Part shown: positions 46,600-57,630 of the stretch, piece after piece
How the letters are laid out: every line of letters begins with the position of its first letter
Position numbering within the stretch: the stretch's first letter is position 1
From: Achatina immaculata
Lineage: Eukaryota > Mollusca > Gastropoda > Stylommatophora > Achatinidae
Assembly (NCBI GenBank): GCA_009760885.1
Contig: CM019691.1
Coordinates: forward strand, 25,791,314-25,855,313
Reading direction: 5' to 3'
Length of the DNA stretch: 64,000 nucleotides
Translations under genes and position numbers: made by a program
The notes under the pieces: model-generated
Databases searched by the model: none
What the model saw: only the letters and a program-made list of their open reading frames with translations
Told to the model about the DNA's origin: nothing

Positions 46600-48840
46600 T
46601 TGCGCCATTACATCTACGCTGGCGGTCCGCAACATACTTGTATATGTATTTGGAAAAGTGGTCTTGGTTATAAAGAAGTTGGGAATCAATGGACTAATCA
46701 CCAGAGCGACAGAAAAAGGAAGAACGGGGCAGGACAGAGGAAAAGAGAAGGGATAAGAGAAGTGAAAAAAGGGAGTATAAATGGAATAGGTTATATTTTC
46801 TGTATGCGAAACTGTTTTAGACAACTAATTTCCTTCATCTTGGAACTTCAGCATCTGTTTCCACCCACAAGCAAATTCGTCTTACTGAAACTACCCCACC
46901 TTACGATTGGCATCACTCGGGAGAAGGGTATTTGAGAAAATTAATTGCTTCTCTCTATCGACACTGCACACAGGATCTGTACCGGGCACCTCAAAGGTCA
47001 CCACTTAATCCGTATGAAGTCTATCTCTCTTTCTTACTCACTCTCTCTCTCTTTATTTCTCTCTCTCTGTATGTGTATGAGTGTTTGTTTTCTGTTGTTT
47101 GTCTAGCATGGCGTACAGTTATCAGGCCTAACCGATCAGAGCTGGGCAAGATCCTGTCCCACCTCTTCGTTGGTGTCCCCAGTAACAGGCTCAGCATGGC
47201 TGCTTGCCGTAAGCGCCGCGTGGTGGAGTTTTGGATTCACCCAGTCCAGATCTTCAAGCTAGCTCCTGTAACCAGCTCTAAGTCCCATGCCATGATCGTG
47301 CTTCAGAGCTTATAGTCGGCTGCTAAGAACATCCTGCTCTCAGGGAAATAGAACAACAACGGCGGCATCGCCCGTGAACGTATCTGGGGAGTCTGACAAT
47401 GTCAGTTCAGCACTTCTTTAGTCTAAGTGTAGACTGTTTTAAACTTATTCAATGGGAAGTTTTGCAGATTTTTCATTGAAAAAAGAAAGCCACTTCAATG
47501 TCAGAACATGTAAAACTCAAATTGTAAAGAAGTATTACGGATAGTGTAACTGGTTCAAAATGGGTTAATGTGGAGTTTAAAAAGTGTGATTCCTTCTACT
47601 ACAGAAACATCCTGCTCTTGTTCATCGTCAAGTGGGATGTCAGTGGTTTATACTGTGATCTAATAATTATTGTAATGGCGATCTAGATGACGGTGGGAAT
47701 AGTGATGTTGTGAAGGTTACTGATGAAACTATCCCGGCAGCGAAATAAGATGGCGTCGCTCCTTCTTGTATCTGTCCCAGAGAATGAAAATGTCGCCGAT
47801 AGCTAGCTATCGTTATCACGACCACATGCTAGCGAGAGAAGTACAAATGACTGTGCTGGTAACCCGATCAGTTATCAGGGGTAGGCGAACGAGGTCGAAG
47901 ATGCAGTACTCATACTAAATGAAGCAGCGAAGCACAGCTGACGACCCCTTGCCCTCAGTGTTGGCGAATGATAGCCAAGGCCCTGTTCTATTCCCAGTGG
48001 TGGTTCCTTGAAACAGACACTAGTCTGGCCAAGTGAATATTGATGACAAGAAGAAGGCGAACCAGACCCTCAAATTACGCCGAGACAAAAAGTTCGGATA
48101 TGTCGGGCCACAAAGGGTATAACGGAGACACAGGGCAACCAGCGCCCCCCCCCCCCACTTTTTTTCCAAGGCTGTAAAAGAAGAAGAAGAATGGCCTGGG
48201 AACCAGAGGTGGACAAGTATCTATCCTACCTCTCTGATGGTGGCTTCTAGTAGCTGGCTCAGTCTGGTTATCGTGGTAGAGCTCGTCATGGTCTCCACAG
48301 TAGTGAAGCTTGACCAGAAGCTAGCTGTTTCCTTAGATATATTCATTAAAAAGAGACATTCACGTGTAAATCAGTATGTATGTAGGAGGACTGTGTCAGA
48401 GTTCACAAGCCGAAATGTACAATAAACAATTAATTTTATGAACAAAAGTCCTGGATTTCCGTGACAAGCTTTATTATTTCAGAAATTTTTTTTCCAATTA
48501 ACGCATGAAAAACTTCTTTACCGAGAGCACTTCTTCTGTTCTTTTATTATTTAGTTGTTGTTGGTGTTTTTTTTTTTTTGGGGGGGGGGTTATTTTGCGT
48601 CTTTGAAAATCGATTAATGAACAATTAATTTATAAAATGAATGAACTATTCTGAAAAAAAGATCTTTAGTTATGATCCACTAAAAAATATAAATGAAAAT
48701 TTTAAAAAGTCTTCGCTGTGCACAGTATTATTTATAAAATTTAACGTAAATTTAGCAAAGGTTAAACATGGAGCTTGGTAGAAATGAAGGTTTCATTTCT
48801 TTCTCCTGTTTCACTTTGATTACGACTGAGAACTTTTAAC
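46600..48840. other. intergenic, no gene recognised
   Basis: Contains a CT microsatellite (about 47028-47070), a reverse fragment of repeat family E (47135-47230), a C run at about 48148 and a T/G homopolymer junction at about 48570-48589. The 127-codon frame near 46932 runs through the microsatellite and has no domain. Confidence 0.45.
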
Positions 48841-48842
48841 AA

Positions 48843-48978
48843 ATCTTTCTTTCTTTCTTTCTTTAGGCTGTGGCTTCTATGGCATCTGCCTCTGTTGTAC
48901 GTTGTTTGAGATTTATTGTTTCCTTAACTTTTTTTGGATGTAATCCATCCATCCATCCATCCATCCATCCATCCATCG
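48843..48978. repeat. (CTTT)n and (ATCC)n microsatellites
   Basis: CTTTCTTTCTTTCTTT at about 48846-48864 and eight or so ATCC units at 48946-48978. An AATAAA on the minus strand at 48917-48912 lies between them and could serve the lectin-EGF gene. Confidence 0.85.
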
Positions 48979-49070
48979 GTGATCGACAAAGCAGTCAAGG
49001 CCCAGTATGCCCTATAACGTCTTGCAGAGCAGCAGCAAATTCTCCCAGCTTCTCACGGTCTGCGGCAAGC

Positions 49071-49394
49071 ATTTGTATTGTGCCCCAGCTGTGTTGTATG
49101 CTGTACATTTGTATTGTGCCTCAGTTGTGTTGTATGCTGTACATTTGTATTGTGCCCCAGCTGTGTTGTATGCTGTACATTTGTATTGTGCCCCAGCTGT
49201 GTTGTATGCTGTACATTTGTATTGTGCCCCAGCTGTGTTGTATGCTGTACATTTGTATTGTGCCCCAGCTGTGTTGTATGCTGTACATTTGTATTATGCC
49301 CCAGCTGTGTTGTATGCTGTACATTTGTATTGTGCCCCAGCTGTGTTGTATGCTGTACATTTGTATTGTGCCCCAGCTGTGTTGTATGCTGTAC
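49071..49394. repeat. 36-bp minisatellite, nine copies
   Basis: Unit TGCCCCAGCTGTGTTGTATG plus CTGTACATTTGTATTG, repeated nine times with one or two substitutions. The period is divisible by three and five of six frames lack stops, which creates spurious open frames on both strands. It lies about 330 bp downstream of the lectin-EGF stop. Confidence 0.97.
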
Positions 49395-49618
49395 ACAACG
49401 CATCTACAGTTCTCCGCCATGCAACCTTTGCTTGACCTTCCTTTCCCCTCCATTTCATGGCTGCTTTAGTAATCTTGTTGTAGTCGTTTCTGGGTACAGG
49501 ACCAATTCATTTCCATTTTTTTTTCTGCTGTTATAACATGCAGGTCTTCTCTGAATACGAAATGTCCGAAAAAATGTTTTCATCATCATTTTTGTTTGCA
49601 TCCGTTTCGTCTATGTCT

Positions 49619-49720
49619 TCCTCCTCCTCCTCCTCCTTCTTCTTCTACTACTACTACTACTATTACTACTACTACTACTACTACTACGACTGCTACCGTT
49701 ACTACTGCTACCGTTACTTT
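49619..49720. repeat. (TCC)n-(TTC)n-(TAC)n trinucleotide tract
   Basis: CCTCCTCCTCCTCC, TTCTTCTTC and (TAC)n with interruptions, ending 3 bases before the stop codon of the lectin-EGF gene. It is therefore at the start of that gene's 3' UTR. Confidence 0.95.
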
Positions 49721-49723
49721 GTG

Positions 49724-52230
49724 CTACATGTTTAGTTGTCTCTTACGCGATGGGCATCTAGAATGCCCTACCCAGCTACAGACGTCACTGAAGACCAAAG
49801 CAGATACGCAGGCGATCATTATGAGCACGCTTGAGTATCCAAGAACTCTTGGGAAAATCCTAAAGTCTTCAGCGCAGTATAACTTTCCTTTAAATGCAGT
49901 CAAATTTGTCTTGTCGACCAGAAGACTCTTCTTAAGCTTGTCTAAATCCCCGAGCATTGTATGACAGGGACACTTACAGTGCTTCTTCTCCTCCTGTTTG
50001 ACACACGATGTGAGATTTGCAGCCATCTGAAGCCCTTTGGAACGCGAGCAGTGATAAGAGCCAATAGTATTCACACAGCTGCCCTCACAGATGGCAGATC
50101 CGCTTATGTTATCTTCACTATTACACTCATCAATATCGTAACAATGCGTACCATCACTGGATAAACTATATCCAGGTTCACAGCCGCAGAGAAAAGATCC
50201 TTCAGTGTTCAGGCAAGTTTGCTCGCAGCTGAAGCTCTTCCCACCTTGACACTCGTTGTTGTCTTCGCATAGCGTGGTGTTGATCAAACTGTAGCCCTCG
50301 TTGCAAGAGCAGGTGAAACTGCCAACCGAGTTGACGCACAGCTGATCGCAAGTGTTCAAACGTGGATTTGAGCATTCGTCGATATCTTTGCAAACGGCAT
50401 CATAGTCTTGGAAACCAGTTGGACACTGACAAGAATAATTACTCATGGAGTCTGCGCTAATTTGAATACACCCATGCCCATCTTTCGAATATCCTTCTAT
50501 GTCCACACAGCTAGAGTTATTAACATCGTATCTATAACCAGCCGAACAGGCGCATTGAAATGATCCCTCAGTGTTTATACACCTCTCATTCTCTGAGCAT
50601 TGCTCATTCAAACATTCGTCAATATCTTGGCAACCGGAAGAATTTTCTGGTCTGGTTGAATAGCCAATTAAACAATCACATTTAAAAGAGCCATCTACGT
50701 TTATACATGCGTGCTCGCAACCATGGGACCTAACTATGCACTCGTTGATGTCTACGCACGAATAATTTACATCTAGAAAATAACCCGCGTGACAGGAACA
50801 CAAATATGATCCAAGAGAATTGTTACAAACTTGGTCACATCTGGCCCCATCGTTTGAACATTCATCAATGTCTGTACATGATTTGGAGTAAGAATCAAAG
50901 AGAAAGCCGACAGAACAAAGACACTGAAATGAACCAGGTGAATTTGAACAGAGCTGATCACAGACTGGAATGGTATTGTTGCATTCATCAATATCTTCAC
51001 ACTGGAATCCATTTCCCTCGTAGCCGTCTAGGCAGCTACAGTTGAAACTACCAGGTATGTTGATGCAGTTTTGTGAGCAGCTATGGGAGCCGTCTAAACA
51101 TTCGTCCAAATCGTAACATAACCCACTTTCTGCATGTAGCTGATAACCGTCTACACACGAGCATGTATAAGATCCAACATTATTTATGCATGCACTCGAA
51201 GATGGACATGAAACGAGATCAAGAGCACATTCATCTTTGTCTTCACACGTAGCGTTTGTAGAGTTCGTGCCTACCTTCACATAACCAAATGGGCACTCAC
51301 ATCTGTACGAACCGTGATTGTTAACACATAATCCGGGGCTTTGACAAAAAGTTTCATACAATGCACACTCATTTATATCTTCACATGTTCGATTGTCAGG
51401 TGCACTAGAAAATCCAGAGTAACATGAACACACATATGAACCTGGACTATTTAAGCATTCTTGATCACACACACTCGCATTGGTTTCGCACTCGTCGATA
51501 TCCACACACGAGTACATTTGCTGTAAATAGTAGCCAGAACTACATTCACACTTGAAAGATCCTATCTCATTCAGGCAATGCTGGTCACATCGAAATGTGG
51601 TACTGGTGCATTCATCAATATCTATGCACGTTCTTCCATCGACATCAAGCTGAAACCCACTGGGACAAGAGCAGTTGTATCCATTTTGTGTGTCTATACA
51701 GGTGTGACTGCAATTATGAGATCCACCAAGACATTTGTTTTCCTGTTTATCATCTGGAGCTTCGCAGAGAAAGTTGCAGTACCGCTTGACGCATGGCACG
51801 TCGCTGTCTATTAACTGATGATCCAGCGAGTGACCTATAAGATTTGAATTTGATCTGATAACGGCGCAGCAAGAAGTCTTTCCATTCCCAATACACTCTC
51901 CGTTAGGGTCGAATGTGCTCCACAATGAGTTGTCGAATGATTCATTTTTCCAGCGGTAATGCATCCCAAAACTGGACTTAACGACAATAAGGATTCTCAC
52001 CCACACCTGCAGGCCGGGAAAGTTTTCATTTAGATATTCATAAGTTGCAGTGAACTCGTTGTTGGTTAGAAACAGTGGCATCTCGCTACCGATACTTGTG
52101 CAAAAATTACCGGCCGTGAAAAAATCGGTGGTATACAAGGACAGAACGAACTTTCGGGTCCCTCCGGCCTTTATGAAGGAAAACTGGCTTGAGTCGACGA
52201 CGGGTTTCGCTTGCACGAGTTGTAGGAGGC
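49724..52230 (-). CDS. C-type-lectin-like / multi-EGF transmembrane protein, main exon
   Basis: A single exon of about 835 codons. CTTCGCAG acceptor at 52231; stop TAG at 49726-49724. The first codons, [12 protein letters not shown], look like the end of a signal peptide whose Met lies on an upstream exon: a stop sits just above in the same frame, and the phase needs one base from that exon. Residues about 20-152 form a C-type-lectin-like domain ([34 protein letters not shown]). Then 14 EGF-like repeats (about 160-740), mostly of the calcium-binding type (DIDEC..C.N..GS..C.C..G). The eleventh is degraded, and the last lacks a cysteine. A Cys-rich stalk and one membrane segment ([17 protein letters not shown], about 796-812) precede a short basic tail. 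Many N-glycosylation sites. This is the CD93/thrombomodulin-like layout, presumably a cell-surface adhesion or recognition protein; orthology is not established. Confidence 0.92.
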
Positions 52231-52500
52231 CTGCGAAGAACAGTACAAAGCGTCAACATATGCTCTTGGAAACCAGTTTGGCGCTTACAAAAATAATTAC
52301 CCTGGAAGTTTGAGTAGTAACTATCTATAGTTTCTGAAGGGAGTTAACAATGTAAAAAACAGCAGATCGTTTGTTTAGTCTCATGTCTGGAGGTGGAAGG
52401 GGTCAATAGACCTATTACTGTGATTCCTCAGTTGTCATTTGTCAGTTATTGTCAGTTACGGCGTATGTGTCGATGTCTCACTTTATGTTATTTTGGGGGT
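52231..52500 (-). other. intron / upstream region of the lectin-EGF gene
   Basis: Begins with the splice acceptor GTACTGTTCTTCGCAG. The first exon, with start codon and signal peptide, must lie further up but I could not place it. Confidence 0.5.
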
Positions 52501-52509
52501 GGGTGGGTG

Positions 52510-52730
52510 GGATACACTGATGTTGAAGAATTGGGATACTTTGATGTTGAAGAGTTGGGATACTTTAATAATGAAGAGCTGGGGACGCTTTGATGTTGAA
52601 GAGTTGGGATACTTTGATGTTGAAGAGCTGGGGATGCTTTGATGTTGAAGAGTTGGGATACTTTGATGTTGAAGAGTTGGGATACTTTGATGTTGAAGAG
52701 TTGGGATGCTTTGATGTTGAAGAATTAATA
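52510..52730. repeat. 24-bp minisatellite, nine copies
   Basis: Unit TTTGATGTTGAAGAGTTGGG plus ATAC, with two 25-bp variants containing GCTGGGG. Plus-strand reading gives FDVEELGY repeats; minus gives STSKYPN repeats. The 25-bp units shift the frame, so it is not coding. It lies in the presumed first intron or upstream region of the lectin-EGF gene. Confidence 0.97.
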
Positions 52731-52823
52731 GCCGTTTGCCTAGGGCGGTTGCATAGAGTGTACCAGAGTAACATGAATGGATATATGGGTATATTAGAGC
52801 ATTATAATAAAATGTTTCTGTCA

Positions 52824-52848
52824 TTATCATCATCATCATCATCATCAA
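52824..52848. repeat. (ATC)n microsatellite
   Basis: Seven or so ATC units. Confidence 0.9.
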
Positions 52849-53040
52849 ACTGCGTGAGCATTTATACCTCTCTATAAATCTAAATCTTTTTTATATATTC
52901 TATCAAAACTTTTTTTCAGGTTCTACTGTGCTGTCGCATCAGATTTTCCAATCGTAATTTTCTCTTTCAGCCTTCCTCTGTCTTCTCTTCTCATTTTATC
53001 GTAATTTTTATAATATTTTTTAGCTCCAAACTCTCTCCTT

Positions 53041-53300
53041 AAAGGCGTTTGAGTGACGAAACGGTTAGTGCACCAGTCTCTCATGGCGAAGGTCGGTGGT
53101 TTCGAATCCAGCCAGAGGGTCCCCGGCCGCCTAGTTTTAGAAATGGGTACTATAGTTTTTCTGAAACTGGCGAAGGAAAGGCGGTCAGGCATGGTGGTGA
53201 CTACATCACTCTCTAGTATGCCGACGGTCAAAGAAAAATATGGGCACCCACACCATATGCCTCCATAGGACGTAACATGTTTACCTCTAGCTTTCTTTAC
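53041..53300 (+). mobile_element. tRNA-derived SINE, copy 6
   Basis: Head GAGTGACGAAACGGTTAGTG with the B-box-like GGTTTCGAATCC about 50 bases later, then body AGAAATGGGTACTA and GGTCAAAGAAAAATATGGGC. Confidence 0.85.
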
Positions 53301-53429
53301 CTATTTCTCTTAGTATCCGGTTAATGTGGACTGCCTTCTTCATTTAATTGTAATTAAACACACATCCTTTTTTTTCTTCATTATTTATCTTCATTATCCG
53401 ATATAATCATAATAATCGTCTCTTTTTGC

Positions 53430-53702
53430 GCAAGGTTGGGCACCTGAATAACGAAGTGGCGATGGTTCTAGTCTCTGATGACGAAAATGGGTGTTTTAAG
53501 TTTCAGCCTGAGCCATCCCAGTCACTCAGCTCTAGAAATGGAAATCTGGTTCTTCTTCCTTCTGGAGATTTTCGATGGTCAGGCGTGATGCTGAACCTCA
53601 TCACCCTCTGGTGTGCCGACTTGGTCAAATAAATTATGGGCACAAGCACAATATCCCCCAGGTTCCCTTATGGTATGATGGGGCTACCATTAACTTTACT
53701 GT
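53430..53702 (+). mobile_element. tRNA-derived SINE, copy 7 (diverged)
   Basis: ATAACGAAGTGGCGATGGTT head, CCCAGTCACTCAGCTCTAGA body and GACTTGGTCAAATAAATTAT near the end. Confidence 0.75.
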
Positions 53703-54518
53703 AGAAGGAACTTTATAAGATTCTTCCCAGAAACAGAGAATGAAAAAATCATAAAATTGAGAAAGTACTAGTACTTACCTATAAGCAAAATCATATACAT
53801 TATGCCAGTAATAATATGTCGCATGAAGGAATTACGATAACATATATCAAATAACACTACTTATTAAGTAAGAGTTAATTAACAGTTCCAGCGATTTTCC
53901 TGATTAACTCTTTTTCTCCCCTCTCACATGAGCGGTAGATAATTAATTGCGCTTCCGCGCTTTCAAAGCCGGCGAGAAATAAACTTGTTTAAATATTTCA
54001 CATAGGTTCTTCCTCCTACGCTTCAGGCTCCAATTGTGAATAATCCCTGTAGTTGTAATCGATTCCCATTGATTGGCCGAAGATGTCACAATCATCCGTT
54101 AATTATGGTCATATGTGTACACATATACGCGAATTTATTCTATTACATAGCCCGCTGTCCTGCAATCATTAAGGCGAACACTAGAGTTAATACTGAAACA
54201 AGGTTAAAAAAAAACTATAAGAATACCTCGTATTTTGAACAATGTTTTCATTTGATTCAAGGCTAAGTATTTCGTATTTTTAAAAAATACGAGAAACGTT
54301 TTTATAAAATGCAACAACATGTTACGATTGAAATTACAATGTTATTATTGTCAATACTGAGTATTTAGTATTAGAGTTGGGCAAATTGATTAATGTACGT
54401 GTCCATCAATGCGTAAGAATTAATAGAAATAGCGACATTTGAAATGTACTTATACGAGGATTGGGACTGAGGTAAAGCCTACAACCGTATAACTGGCAGA
54501 GTGAGTACGGTCTTAAAA
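53703..54518. other. intergenic, nothing recognised
   Basis: AT-rich; no gene, repeat family or RNA seen. Confidence 0.4.
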
Positions 54519-54770
54519 AAGGTAATCATGTCATGCCTAGAGGCACATAGGGATATGGTGTTAGTGCCCATATTTTCCTTGACCTGTCAGCACACTAGAG
54601 GGTGATAAGGTCAGTATCACGCCTGGCCGCCTTTCCTTCCCCAACTTCTTTTGAAGTCAGGTACCCATTTCTACAGCTGGGTGACTGGGGTGCCTCAGGC
54701 TGGATTCGAAACCCCAACCTTCGCCATGAGAGATCAGTGCACTAACCACTTCGCCACTCAGACACCCGGG
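54519..54770 (-). mobile_element. tRNA-derived SINE, copy 8 (best preserved)
   Basis: Full-length reverse copy. On the minus strand: head GAGTGGCGAAGTGGTTAGTG, B-box-like GTTTCGAATCC, body CACCCAGCTGTAGAAATGGG, GCGTGATACTGACC and GACAGGTCAAGGAAAATATG, end CATGACATGATTACC. Good reference for the family. Confidence 0.9.
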
Positions 54771-55269
54771 TCTTAAAAATAAGCCGTGCTTAAGTCGTAT
54801 ATGTAGGGTCGAAAGGCGTAGACATCAAACCCATCTAGAAAATGTGGACACAAGGTAATCAACACCTTTTTTAGGGCGAACGACGCGGACGATGACGACG
54901 ATGACAAAGAAGAAGTCTAAGAAATCTAAGAATGGCAGAGTCAAATCTAAAGTGTCCGAAACTATATAAAATGTTGTCCGCTCTTATCCAGTAACATTCT
55001 TTCACCCAAATCAGTTATTGGGAATTGGTCCGTTACAGCTGGGAGTTTCTCCTTTACAACTGGGAGTTTCTCCGTTACAACTTCTCAAAGTCTCACCGAG
55101 GAATTTTGCGAGATGGCGAACAAGTACTTCTACCCTGTATCAGAATCATTTAGCCACTCTTTAATATGTAGTCCAGGCTTCCTGCCACCTTCTGATCGCT
55201 TTGCTCACCGCCATCATCCAGCAAGATTTTGTACCAAAAGCTGCCTTTCTCACCACTATGGTGTTAAAC

Positions 55270-56670
55270 TTACAAGAAATCGACCACATCCAAAAGAAGT
55301 GATAGACTCTGAAACCGACTTACCAGCCTCACAACTAAATATCAAACTAGATGAAATTACATTGAACGAAATTGAAACAGCAGTGAATCTAATGGCTAAC
55401 AACTAAGCTGCATGTGAAGATGAAATAACAGCCGAAATGTTAAAAGCTATTAACAGTGACAACATGAGACAACTACAGAGAATGTTTAATAAGGTTCTGA
55501 AAGAAGAATAGGTCCCTTCTAAATTGAAAAAAAAAACCGAATCATTGTTAAAATATTTTTAAAAATGAAAAATAAAGGCAACCTTAGCGACTGCACTAAT
55601 TGGAGAGTAACTTTACTATCAGTTGTGTCAAAAGTATTTTGCAAATTCATTCTGAATAGAACTAAAGATATAGTGAATATAGAAATAAGAGAAAACAAGC
55701 AGGATTTCGAAAAGGAAGAAGCTGTCTAGACCAGATCTTTATTCTAAGAGTAATACTTGAAGAACATATTGAAAAGCAAAAACCATTAATCCTGAATTTC
55801 TTAGACTTTTAAAAAAGGCATCATACCCAGAGATTCACTGCTGAGAACTTTAAGACTGTATAGACTAGCATCTAAAATTGTCAACATCATTAAGGATCTC
55901 TACAATGGATATGTTTGTGCGGTCAACACAGAAGAAGGAATGAGTGAATGGTTCCAGATTGAAACGGGCGTTAAACAAGGATGTATATTATCTCACTTTT
56001 TTCGGGAATTGCCATGGACTTCATAATGAAAAAAATATATTGAACAGGTAAAACAGGGATTGATTAGGTACATGGGGCCCAATTAGAAGATCTTGATTTT
56101 GCACATGACATAACTCTTATCAGTGACAATGTTGATTCGATGCAAGAGATACACTGTCTTCACTGGCTAGCAAAATAGGACTTGAAATTAATTTTTTTTA
56201 AAAAGTAATAAAACTTCCCATTAATCAAGAAGGAAAAATATACGTTGAAGGAGCAGCTGTTGAAAAAGTAAACCAATCTGCATACCTCGGCAGCTATATA
56301 GACCAGGATGGTGACAGCAGAAAGGAAGTTAGAATTGCAAAAGCCGCATTGACCTTCAAGAATCTTAAGAACATATGGCACTCAAAAGTTATAAGCACAA
56401 AACCAAGTTACGACTATTCAATTCAAATGCAATGTTCATCCTCATTTATGCATGCGAAAGCTGGAAACAACTAAAGAGATAGACAAGAAATTAGACTATC
56501 CTGAAAACAAATGCCTAAGGAAAATACTGGATATAAAATTGGAAGGAATTGTAGAATAACGCAGAGATAAGACAGATATGCGAACAACATGGCTTATGGG
56601 TGATCAGAAAAAGGAAATAGACATATATAAGTCACGTGATGAGAATAAACACAAAAAGGAAAGGAAAAAC
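55270..56670 (+). mobile_element. LINE family B, copy 2, 5'-truncated and decayed
   Basis: Starts at the NRP(H)PKEVIDSETDLPASQL position of the element and shows [21 protein letters not shown], a degraded FADD (FAHDITLIS) and YACESWK in shifting frames with many stops. A family-C LINE interrupts it. Its last part is at 57395-57630. Confidence 0.85.
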
Positions 56671-56689
56671 TAATTATGTCAGTCTGTAA

Positions 56690-57392
56690 GAATAATGAAG
56701 AGCAAAATCTCTGTATTATTGCGAAGAAAACTAAACTGATGACAACTGACAAAACATTTAAATAAGGCAGCTGAAATATATATCAACGAGGAAAAGTTGG
56801 AAGAGATGGAGAGTTTTGAATATCTTGGATCATTATTAACTAACAATGGAGATACAATGAGGAAAATCAAAAGGAGAGCATCTATTGCTCTTCATAAAGT
56901 AAAACAACTAAAGAATCTGTGGAGATGAGTAGACAGAACTACAAAAATAAGATTTTAAAAGGCATGGATCTTTCCCATCGCAACATGCCTGTGAGACCTG
57001 GACGCGTAACAAAACACCTGGGAAACACATAAATGCCTTTGAATATAAATGCTACAGAACAGTTCTTCAAATATCATGGGCACAAAACAAGAACAAACAT
57101 ATCCATACTACAAGAACTTAATATTGAAGAAGGTAAAGAGGATTAAAGAGAGAAAACTTAAATATTTTGGACACATTAAACGTCATGAGAATTTAGAGAA
57201 GACCTTGCAAGGATACATAATAGGAAAAAGAAAAAGAGGAAGACCCAGGCGAAGATTGCTGCAAGACATCGTTGATGATCTGCAAATAGATGCATCAGCG
57301 GCAGGGCATCTTGCTTATAGCCGAAAGGCCTACAGGAGAGCTGTTAATGAGGCAAAGTTTCGAGAGGCATATGGAAATGACTGACTGACTGA
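56690..57392 (+). mobile_element. LINE family C, copy 2, nested in family B
   Basis: RT C-terminal part (INEEKLEEMESFEYLGSLLT, RRASIALHKVKQLKNLW), then KYFGHIKRHENLEKTLQGYI, GKRKRGRPRRRLLQDIVDDL and SAAGHLAYSRKAYRRAVNEA. It ends with a (GACT)n tail. This is the most complete family-C copy here. Confidence 0.85.
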
Positions 57393-57394
57393 CG

Positions 57395-57630
57395 AGAAGT
57401 AACAGTAAAAAAATCATAAAACAAGCTATCAAGTGGAACACAACAGGCCAGCGAAACAAAGGTCGACCACATGAAACTCTGAAGAGGATATTGTTAAGAG
57501 AGGCCAAATTAATAGGCATAAAATCCCTTGATGCTCTCCAAAAAGCTCTCAAAAAACGGAAACTTGGCGAACTACCATGCGAGCCCTATGTGACATTTAA
57601 CAGCACTGGAAGGATGTAAAATGTAAGATG
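57395..57630 (+). mobile_element. LINE family B, copy 2, 3' end
   Basis: KQAIKWNTTGQRNKGRPHET, LKRILLREAKLIGIKSLDAL and GELPCEPYVTFNSTGRM then stop. The same end is on the minus strand at about 6415-6600. It resumes the element after the family-C insertion. Confidence 0.85.

Noticed and set aside
46932..47315. 127-codon plus-strand frame as a gene
   Set aside because: It passes through a CT microsatellite and a repeat-E fragment; no domain or splice support.
49071..49394. CRISPR-like array
   Set aside because: The units are contiguous with no unique spacers, and the genome is eukaryotic.
48870..49536. Long open frames (100-200 codons) on both strands made of repeating CIVPQLCCMLYI-type units
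   Set aside because: They arise because the 36-bp minisatellite period is a multiple of three and lacks stops in five frames; there is no independent coding signal.
52439..52877. FDVEELGY and STSKYPN repeat frames
   Set aside because: Translation of the 24-bp minisatellite; 25-bp units break the frame.
53041..53110. tRNA gene
   Set aside because: The A- and B-box-like motifs belong to a SINE head; I could not see a full cloverleaf or anticodon stem.
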